In this document: one piece after another, positions 1 through 4,507 of the stretch
Numbering within the stretch: the first letter of the stretch is position 1
Layout of the letters: every line of letters begins with the position of its first letter
Assembly: GCA_945889365.1 (NCBI GenBank)
Contig: CAMDBQ010000096.1
Coordinates: 1 to 6,036, forward strand
DNA length: 6,036 bases
DNA from: Legionella genomosp. 1
GTDB taxonomy: Bacteria > Pseudomonadota > Gammaproteobacteria > Legionellales > Legionellaceae
Direction of reading: 5' to 3'
Notes under the pieces: model-generated
What the model was told of the DNA's origin: nothing
Seen by the model: only the letters and a program-made list of their open reading frames with translations
Database searches by the model: none
Program-made: the position numbers and the translations under genes

Positions 1-338
1 CTGAGGTAATGCGTATGTATTTCAGCTTTCACACGATCAAAATGCGGATAACCTTTACCTAAATTGATATGTAATAGGCCATTGCTTACCGTTGTTTTGA
101 CATCCGGCATGTTGCGTGGGTCGCCATGCAAGACAACTCGTGGATGTAAATCACCGGTATACAGCGTTATATCGATGTTGCCGTCAACTTTTACGCCGGT
201 AAACGGTGGCGTCGCGCGCGTTTGAGTGCCGTTCTGCATAATCATGCGAGCTACGGGTGCAGCAGGTGTTTCATGCAATCGCGCGCAACTGGTCAGTGAT
301 AAAATGATAAAAACGAGTGAAAACGACCGCATGAACAT
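1..338 (-). CDS. DUF2807-type (GIN/head domain) lipoprotein, 3' end outside window
   Basis: This is a reading frame open from the ATG at 338 to the window edge (112 codons seen). The N-terminus MFMRSFSLVFIILSLTSC is a lipoprotein signal: Arg4, a hydrophobic core, then lipobox LTSC with Cys18. Ala at +2 suggests export to the outer membrane by the Lol system. After a short linker, residues 46-112 (FTGVKVDGNIDITLYTGD, then a V-x-N-G-L-L-H-I-N strand) resemble the start of the DUF2807 right-handed beta fold, in which FxxI/V-x-V-x-G-x-I/V-D-I/V is typical. The function of this family is poorly known. Two other in-frame ATGs exist at 347 and 332. I chose 338 because AGGA at 348-351 sits 9 nt upstream, whereas it directly abuts the 347 ATG. 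The gene begins 35 nt after the tenA stop on the same strand with no terminator between, so it may be read from the thiamin operon. The DUF2807 call rests on pattern recognition only. Confidence 0.72.
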   Translation of the reverse strand, partial: MFMRSFSLVFIILSLTSCARLHETPAAPVARMIMQNGTQTRATPPFTGVKVDGNIDITLYTGDLHPRVVLHGDPRNMPDVKTTVSNGLLHINLGKGYPHFDRVKAEIHTHYL

Positions 339-373
339 AATCAGCATTCCTGTCTTGCTATGATGCATCTACA

Positions 374-1093
374 TTAGATGAAGTTAGTGTTTTGCGCAAC
401 AGGTTCGTTAGGATGGAGGCTCTCAAATATAGCGAGATCAAAGTCAAGTGACTCTTGGAAGGCCACCATGATTTTTTCTTTCTCAACGGGGCAGTTAGTT
501 TGCTTGTATAGTGTATTTAATGTTGCAACTAAATCATTTGCCAGACCTACATATTCTGGATCTTTGTATGATTTGAGCCAAGCTAAATAAGGGTGATCTG
601 GTGAGCAGCTAGTTAGATCCATTTGGAGACCTAGTTCCCGATATAACCATAAACACGGGGTAACGCGTGCTACGGCTTCTGCTAACGACCCCTCTTTTAC
701 CAGATGATCAGCGTATTCATGAAATATCATGTTTTTTGTAGTTCTTGTGGGCTGGAAAAATCCAGGTGTCGTAACTAGTTGTGTTCGAAGCTCAGGATGT
801 TGGTCATGGATATACTGAATGTAGGCTTCATTGACTCCGGCTAACTGCTTAAATTGCTCAGCAGCAACAGGGTTGCTTGTTGCAAGAAATCGATCGCTGA
901 TGGCATTCATCGCTTGGGTATATCGTGGTAAATAAATGAATACATCCGGGCTTAAAAATGCCATGAATATTTCATGAGGCAGTGTTCCTGCATATAATTC
1001 ACGATTAAATCGATGTTCCCAAATCTCCTTAAGATTACGGATACGTGAAAATGGCATGTCGACATCAACCGCTTCAATACCTTCGTTAATCAT
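374..1093 (-). CDS. tenA: TenA-family aminopyrimidine aminohydrolase (thiaminase II)
   Basis: This is a 239-residue all-helical TenA/THI-4 family protein of normal length. TenA enzymes hydrolyse 4-amino-5-aminomethyl-2-methylpyrimidine, a thiamin breakdown product, to hydroxymethylpyrimidine (HMP) in the cytoplasm; some also cleave thiamin. Visible family landmarks are FLSPDVFIYLPRY (residues 46-58, with Asp50 matching the substrate-binding Asp of the usual QDyxYL motif) and TPCLWLYRELG (145-155). Cys147 there matches the catalytic Cys of the TenA_C subgroup, and Tyr151 follows it. DHPYLAWLKSY (166-176) is also family-typical. In the C-terminal helix (LDFDLAIFE, 216-224) the position normally held by the catalytic Glu appears to be Asp219; this alignment is by eye. 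The ATG at 1093 lies 1 nt past the thiD stop, with AGGA at 1104-1107 inside the thiD tail. This is the last thiamin gene of the operon and would supply HMP to ThiD. Confidence 0.9.
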   Translation of the reverse strand: MINEGIEAVDVDMPFSRIRNLKEIWEHRFNRELYAGTLPHEIFMAFLSPDVFIYLPRYTQAMNAISDRFLATSNPVAAEQFKQLAGVNEAYIQYIHDQHPELRTQLVTTPGFFQPTRTTKNMIFHEYADHLVKEGSLAEAVARVTPCLWLYRELGLQMDLTSCSPDHPYLAWLKSYKDPEYVGLANDLVATLNTLYKQTNCPVEKEKIMVAFQESLDFDLAIFESLHPNEPVAQNTNFI

Positions 1094-1094
1094 G

Positions 1095-1913
1095 TTATCG
1101 GTTTCCTAAAAAATAAAAGTGATCAATGGGCCCATTTCCACGGCCTATTTGGTGGCAGGCTCCAGATTTAATAGCATGGGTTAAGTATTGTTTTGCTTTA
1201 TCGATGGCTGTAGCCAGTGCATATCCTTGTGCAAGATAGGAGGCAATTGCCGAGGACAAGCTACACCCTGTGCCATGTGTGTTGGTTGTATGAACACGTT
1301 CAGCATGAAACCACTGGCATTCATCTTGTTGTGTAATGTACAGCACATCAGATGACTGCTGACCGTTTAAATGCCCGCCTTTAACTAAGACGTTGATATT
1401 AAATTGTTTGCCCATATGACAGGCTGCTGATTCCATATCGGATAGGGTTTTGATGTCTGATCCTAGCAAGTGCTCGGCTTCAAATATATTGGGTGTGATG
1501 AGACTTACGGCAGGCAGTAATCTTTGTTTCAGTAGTTCAATCGTCCTCAAATCAAGCAGTACTGAGCCATCTTTAGCAATCATGACGGGATCAAAGACCA
1601 CGTGATTGGGTTTTAATTTTAGTAATTCTGAGGCGATGACTTCAATAATCCGTGCATCATGTAGCATGCCAATCTTAACGGCTTTAATATCTAAATCGCT
1701 AAAAACCGAGTCCATTTGTTTGCGAACAAAATCACCAGGTACGTCCATAATCGCTTGGACGCCCTGCGTGTTTTGCGCGAGCAGGGCGGTAATAACAGAC
1801 GCTGCATAGCCGCCCGTTGCAGAAATGACCTTTATGTCGGCTTGAATGCCCGCGCCACCGGATGGATCGGTTCCAGCAATGGTGACAACGCAGGGAATAT
1901 TAGTTTGTTTCAT
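1095..1913 (-). CDS. thiD: Hydroxymethylpyrimidine / phosphomethylpyrimidine kinase ThiD
   Basis: This is a 272-residue ribokinase-fold enzyme that phosphorylates HMP to HMP-phosphate and then HMP-pyrophosphate using ATP, supplying the pyrimidine half of thiamin. Diagnostic motifs are TIAGTDPSGGAGIQADIKV (residues 11-29, substrate-binding N-terminus), GMLHD (82-86), DPVMIAKDGSVLL (108-120), TPNIFEAEHLLG (140-151), VLVKGGH (175-181) and NTHGTGCSLSSAIA (211-224, the anion hole with catalytic Cys217). Length is normal. The frame is open up to an ATG at 1946, but the extra 11 residues (MHYPFFLRRNV) do not look like the family, and that start would overlap thiM by 47 nt. The ATG at 1913 gives the canonical N-terminus, a 14-nt overlap with thiM and a purine-rich GAGAAG at 1921-1926. 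The overlap suggests translational coupling to thiM. Both kinase steps are normally done by this one enzyme; no fusion to ThiE is present. Confidence 0.95.
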   Translation of the reverse strand: MKQTNIPCVVTIAGTDPSGGAGIQADIKVISATGGYAASVITALLAQNTQGVQAIMDVPGDFVRKQMDSVFSDLDIKAVKIGMLHDARIIEVIASELLKLKPNHVVFDPVMIAKDGSVLLDLRTIELLKQRLLPAVSLITPNIFEAEHLLGSDIKTLSDMESAACHMGKQFNINVLVKGGHLNGQQSSDVLYITQQDECQWFHAERVHTTNTHGTGCSLSSAIASYLAQGYALATAIDKAKQYLTHAIKSGACHQIGRGNGPIDHFYFLGNR

Positions 1914-2682
1914 AACATTTCTTCTCAGGAAAAATGGATAGTGCATCTAGAAAATGCGGTTTAAATGAACCTGGGCCACTTGCTTTTCCAGCAGCAATTT
2001 CGCCACAAACACCATAAAAGTTAACCGCCGCAGAGACCGCTTCATAGCGATTATCATGTACGGCATCAAATGCACTGACTACGGCTGACAGCAAACACCC
2101 AGAGCCTGTGATCATGGGCATTAGCGGTGAGCCACGTTCAGATAACTGAACTTGACTGGCATCGATAACGGCATCTGTTGGCCCGCTGATAGCCACGACC
2201 AGCTCATAGTGCGAGGCTAAAGATTGGCCGCTTTCAATGGCATATTGGGTTGCAATGCTGGCATCAACCCCTTTAGTGTGATGACCGGTACCGGATAACG
2301 CCATGATCTCACTGGCATTGCCCCGTATGATGGAAAAATTAAAACATTCCAGCAGATCAAGGCAGGTTTGGGTGCGATACGGGCTTGCACCGGCACCCAC
2401 TGGGTCTAGGGTAATGGGTTTTCCTAATCGATTGGCGGCGTGACAAACGGTTTCGCATAGATCAATAAACGCATCGTCCAAGGTACCTATATTAATCACA
2501 ACCCCATTTGAAATCTTGAGTAAATCATCCATTTCTTGTTTGGCTAATGTCATGATGGGTGAGGCACCTAAACAAAGCAGACCATTGGCAATAAAGTCCA
2601 TCGTGACGTGATTGGTAATATTGAGAATAAGAGGGTTACTATTTTTTATCCGGGTAACCAGGTTATTAATTTGTGTATACAT
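1900..2682 (-). CDS. thiM: Hydroxyethylthiazole kinase ThiM
   Basis: This is a 260-residue ribokinase-like enzyme that phosphorylates 4-methyl-5-(2-hydroxyethyl)thiazole with ATP. It is a salvage enzyme that provides the thiazole half of thiamin without de novo synthesis. Signature segments are LNITNHVTMDFIANGLLCLGASPIM (residues 20-44), TLDPVGAGAS (91-100), IRGNASEIMAL (119-129, nucleotide and metal region), GVDAS (138-142), MITGSGCLLSAV (190-201, with Cys196 in the catalytic/anion-hole loop) and GPGSFKPHFLDAL (236-248). Length is normal and no key residue is missing. The start at 2682 has a strong ribosome-binding site, AGGAGG at 2688-2693, 5 nt upstream and buried in the last codons of thiE, so thiE and thiM overlap by 17 nt. 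The 3' end overlaps thiD by 14 nt. Presence of thiM in place of thiazole-synthesis genes marks the operon as salvage. Confidence 0.96.
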   Translation of the reverse strand: MYTQINNLVTRIKNSNPLILNITNHVTMDFIANGLLCLGASPIMTLAKQEMDDLLKISNGVVINIGTLDDAFIDLCETVCHAANRLGKPITLDPVGAGASPYRTQTCLDLLECFNFSIIRGNASEIMALSGTGHHTKGVDASIATQYAIESGQSLASHYELVVAISGPTDAVIDASQVQLSERGSPLMPMITGSGCLLSAVVSAFDAVHDNRYEAVSAAVNFYGVCGEIAAGKASGPGSFKPHFLDALSIFPEKKCYETN

Positions 2683-3319
2683 GACAGCCTCCTCGATTGA
2701 TTTCTTTAATTAATTCAGATGCTGCTAATTCAGGTTGAGCATGATCATGAATCGCGCTGATCACAGCGGCGCCATTTGCGCCGTGAGCCATGACATCGCG
2801 AATATTACTGATACTCATTCCGCCAATAGCGATAACTGGATGTTTGGATTGTTGTGCGATGGTTTTTAATCCAGCCAGCCCCCAGATCGTTTTACAGTTT
2901 AGCTTGGTTTTACTCGGAAATATGGCACTTGCAGCGATGTAATCAATGCAATTTAATTGATTGGCTTGTTCAAGCTGTTCGAAGGTTTCAATCGACAGTC
3001 CAATGATTTTATCAGGCCCCAGGATTTGGCGAGCTTCAAGTGGTGATAAATCAGTTTGACCCAAGTGCACACCATCGGCATCGATTTCTTTTGCAAGAGC
3101 GACATTGTCGTTAATCATCAGTGGAATGTGTAAAGGACGAAGCAAGGATAATAATGCAATGGCCGTATCGCGAATCATTCCGAGCGGTTGGGTTTTATTA
3201 CGCAGCTGGATAGACGTGACGCCGCCCTTAATTGCTTGTTGAATAAATAGCTCATAACTCGAAAATGTGTGGTGCTCTGGATGGGTCACGAGACAAAGTT
3301 TTAAGCTAGATAAATGCAT
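2666..3319 (-). CDS. thiE: Thiamine phosphate synthase ThiE
   Basis: This is a 217-residue TIM-barrel enzyme that couples HMP-pyrophosphate with thiazole phosphate to give thiamin monophosphate, the joining step of the pathway. Family features are SIQLRNK (residues 36-42; Gln38, Arg40 and Lys42 fit the pyrophosphate-binding Q-x-R-x-K), MINDNVALA (68-76; Asn70 and Asp71), ADGVHLGQTDLS (81-92; Asp90 as metal ligand), GLSIET (107-112), FPSKTK (134-139) and PVIAIGGMS (161-169). SAIFPSKTK and LRNK differ slightly from the common GPIFPTxTK and LREK, but the charged and phosphate-contacting positions remain. The frame is open to a TTG at 3337; I prefer the ATG at 3319 because AAGGA (3325-3329) lies 5 nt upstream and the N-terminus MHLSSLKLCLVT matches the family. 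It is the first gene of the operon, behind the TPP riboswitch, and overlaps thiM by 17 nt. Confidence 0.95.
   Translation of the reverse strand: MHLSSLKLCLVTHPEHHTFSSYELFIQQAIKGGVTSIQLRNKTQPLGMIRDTAIALLSLLRPLHIPLMINDNVALAKEIDADGVHLGQTDLSPLEARQILGPDKIIGLSIETFEQLEQANQLNCIDYIAASAIFPSKTKLNCKTIWGLAGLKTIAQQSKHPVIAIGGMSISNIRDVMAHGANGAAVISAIHDHAQPELAASELIKEINRGGCHVYTN
2688..2693 (-). promoter_or_regulatory. thiM ribosome-binding site inside thiE
   Basis: A full AGGAGG lies 5 nt upstream of the thiM ATG at 2682, within the thiE codons for Arg-Gly-Gly. It is the strongest Shine-Dalgarno in the operon. Its placement within the upstream gene supports coupled or re-initiating translation of thiM. Confidence 0.8.
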
Positions 3320-3324
3320 TCTGT

Positions 3325-3329
3325 TCCTT
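3325..3329 (-). promoter_or_regulatory. thiE ribosome-binding site
   Basis: AAGGA (in context AGAAGGAACAG) lies 5 nt before the ATG at 3319 and decides that start over the upstream TTG at 3337. It sits between UUGUU and AACAG, which can pair locally with the Shine-Dalgarno core in the loop, or pair with the palindrome at 3361-3376. It is therefore the likely target of riboswitch control. Confidence 0.7.
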
Positions 3330-3360
3330 CTAAACAATAGTTAGAGAGGTAACATCATGA

Positions 3361-3376
3361 TTGTTCGTACGAACAA
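3361..3376. repeat. Perfect 16-nt palindrome in the riboswitch-thiE leader
   Basis: TTGTTCGTACGAACAA is identical to its reverse complement. In the thi transcript it can form a 6-bp stem (UUGUUC/GAACAA) with a GUAC loop. No U-run follows, so it is not a classic intrinsic terminator. A related, degenerate copy (TTGTT, six bases, GAACAG) lies at the thiE ribosome-binding site, 3321-3337. It may be part of the riboswitch expression platform, or a DNA operator for a dimeric regulator. Confidence 0.75.
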
Positions 3377-3381
3377 GCAAA

Positions 3382-3463
3382 CGTCACTCTCCCTCCGCAG
3401 GCATTACCCAGTGCAGGTTATAAGGGTGTTTCTCAGCTTTGATATATCAAAGCACCCCTGGCG
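3382..3463 (-). ncRNA. TPP riboswitch (THI box)
   Basis: Read on the minus strand, this region carries the conserved blocks of the TPP aptamer in order: CAGGGGTGC (around 3452-3460), a P3 stem, CTGAGA (3431-3436), CACCC (3424-3428), ACCTG, GGGTAATGCC (3400-3409) and GCGGAGGGA (3390-3398). P2 is GGGUG/CACCC. P3 is a perfect stem, GCUUUGA-UAUA-UCAAAGC. A short P1 can form between CGCCA (3459-3463) and UGACG (3382-3386) with one mismatch; the outer limits are approximate. It senses thiamin pyrophosphate and should reduce thiE-thiM-thiD-tenA expression when TPP is plentiful. No terminator stem with U-run lies between it and thiE, so control of translation initiation is the more likely mechanism. 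Confidence 0.96.
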
Positions 3464-3475
3464 ATTTAGGCCGTA

Positions 3476-3504
3476 ATCTTAATCATCATGATGATTAATG
3501 TCAA
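3476..3504 (-). promoter_or_regulatory. Sigma70 promoter of the thi operon
   Basis: On the minus strand a perfect -35 TTGACA (3499-3504) is followed, after exactly 17 nt, by a -10 TAAGAT (3476-3481, 4 of 6 matches to TATAAT). The predicted start is near 3469, about 6 nt before the TPP aptamer. That placement independently supports the call. The spacer is occupied entirely by a palindrome (3479-3498). Confidence 0.8.
3479..3498. repeat. Perfect 20-nt palindrome within the thi promoter spacer
   Basis: The half TTAATCATCA is followed directly by its exact reverse complement TGATGATTAA, with the centre between 3488 and 3489. It fills the -35/-10 spacer of the thi promoter and overlaps the -10 by three bases. 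This is a classic position for a repressor operator. No regulator gene is in the window, so the binding protein is unknown; the assignment as an operator is inference. Confidence 0.7.
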
Positions 3505-3526
3505 CAATGTATAAAATACAAGAGCA

Positions 3527-3535
3527 TGGTAATAT
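3527..3535 (+). promoter_or_regulatory. Possible extended -10 promoter for the PAP2-family gene
   Basis: TGGTAATAT fits the extended -10 pattern TGnTAnnnT, with TAATAT at 3530-3535, about 30 nt before the ATG at 3566. No good -35 is seen at the right distance. A second AT-rich candidate, TATAAAAT at 3510-3517, also lacks a -35. The divergent gene must have a promoter in this roughly 60-nt stretch or overlapping the thi promoter, but which site is used cannot be settled by eye. Confidence 0.25.
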
Positions 3536-3565
3536 CTCATTTGATACCCTGATGGTGAATGCCTT

Positions 3566-4507
3566 ATGTTTTCTGAGCGAATCCTGCCTTATCAAGAACA
3601 GTCCTATGGTTCGGGTCTACTCTGGTTAACCAGAACGAACTGCTTTGTTTATCAATCCATGATGATCGTATTGTTATCGTTGACTGCTTTTGCTACCAAT
3701 TACTTTGTTTATCAGTATCCGGGAAATGTCTATCTGCCTTCGGCGAACCTTGTAGCCGGGCTCAGATTACCGCTGATATATGCAGGATTTTACCTGTTGT
3801 ATGGTCAAACTGGAAAAATGACTCAAATTACTAAGGAAGTAGTCTATTTTTTGGGGGTAGTCGTGTTGATTGGGTTTGCAACCAATGCGGCTCAATACAC
3901 CCCATTTCCAACCATTGATCATCACATCTTGGCCGTCGAGTCTTTATTAAAGATTCATACATCAGAAATCCTCATCTGGACGCATTCACATCCACTCATC
4001 AAGTTTTGTTTGGAAGTCGTTTATGCCTCGCTTCAACATCAGTTGTATTTAATCCCCCTCGTTGTCATTGCGATCGGACGCACAGATTTAATCCGGGAAC
4101 ATTACTTTCTTTTGGTTACAACCACATTAATCGGATTTACGTTTTATTATTTTTTTCCAACAATGGCACCCGCCAGCGTCATTAACAGCCCTTATTTCAA
4201 CGAATCACAGCATGCAACCCATATCAAATTTTATCAGCTCCATCATCATATTCAACCTGAGACCATCGACGGTGGATTGATTGCATTGCCTTCTTTCCAT
4301 GTGATTTGGGCTTGGCTTTGTTTATATTTATTGCGTGGATGGCCGATTGCTTTTGGGCTGTTATTGCCTGTCAATCTATTGGTCACTGTATCGTGTGTAT
4401 TATTGGGATGGCATTATTTTATGGATATATTGGGCGCTGTTGCGGTGATTATATTTGCGCATTGTTTGTATGGATTTACAGGATTAACGGTTCCACATCA
4501 GGATTAA
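3566..4507 (+). CDS. PAP2 / inositol-phosphorylceramide-synthase-like membrane protein
   Basis: This 313-residue polytopic inner-membrane protein has about seven or eight hydrophobic segments (roughly residues 29-50, 63-80, 91-110, 147-171, 179-198, 246-257, 260-281 and 285-304). The C-terminal half has the PAP2 catalytic layout in the AUR1/IPC-synthase-like form. FPTMAPAS (197-204) is followed by DGGLIALPSFHVIWAW (235-250, His245) and GWHYFMDILGA (281-291, His283 and Asp287). The classical KxxxxxxRP motif is not evident, as is common in this subgroup. Known members transfer or hydrolyse lipid phosphate head groups at the outer face of the membrane; the substrate here cannot be told. The ATG at 3566 is the only usable start after an in-frame stop at 3542, with a weak GGTGA at 3554-3558. 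It is divergent from the thi operon, and its 3' end overlaps batD tail to tail. It could be called a phosphatase or a phospholipid head-group transferase. Confidence 0.85.
   Translation: MFSERILPYQEQSYGSGLLWLTRTNCFVYQSMMIVLLSLTAFATNYFVYQYPGNVYLPSANLVAGLRLPLIYAGFYLLYGQTGKMTQITKEVVYFLGVVVLIGFATNAAQYTPFPTIDHHILAVESLLKIHTSEILIWTHSHPLIKFCLEVVYASLQHQLYLIPLVVIAIGRTDLIREHYFLLVTTTLIGFTFYYFFPTMAPASVINSPYFNESQHATHIKFYQLHHHIQPETIDGGLIALPSFHVIWAWLCLYLLRGWPIAFGLLLPVNLLVTVSCVLLGWHYFMDILGAVAVIIFAHCLYGFTGLTVPHQD

Noticed and set aside
378..590. Plus-strand frames of 67-95 codons antisense to tenA, thiD and batD (378-590, 1606-1809, 1716-1964, 4693-4911, 5032-5319)
   Set aside because: All are mirror frames of confident genes, with no start signals or family resemblance.
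1095..1946. ThiD start at the upstream ATG 1946
   Set aside because: The 11 added residues are unlike ThiD N-termini and would overlap thiM by 47 nt. The ATG at 1913 gives the canonical start and an overlap like the other junctions of the operon.
2666..3337. ThiE start at the TTG 3337
   Set aside because: That codon lies upstream of a good AAGGA, which is correctly spaced for the ATG at 3319. The extra residues MFRRNR have no family support.
3361..3376. Palindrome as a Rho-independent terminator of the riboswitch
   Set aside because: The stem is AU-rich and only 6 bp, and is followed by UCAUGAUG rather than a U-run, so it does not fit an intrinsic terminator.
3508..3520. Short inverted repeat TGTAT-AAA-ATACA next to the thi -35
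   Set aside because: Five-base AT-rich arms with a 3-nt spacer are expected by chance in such a region. It is too weak to call an operator.
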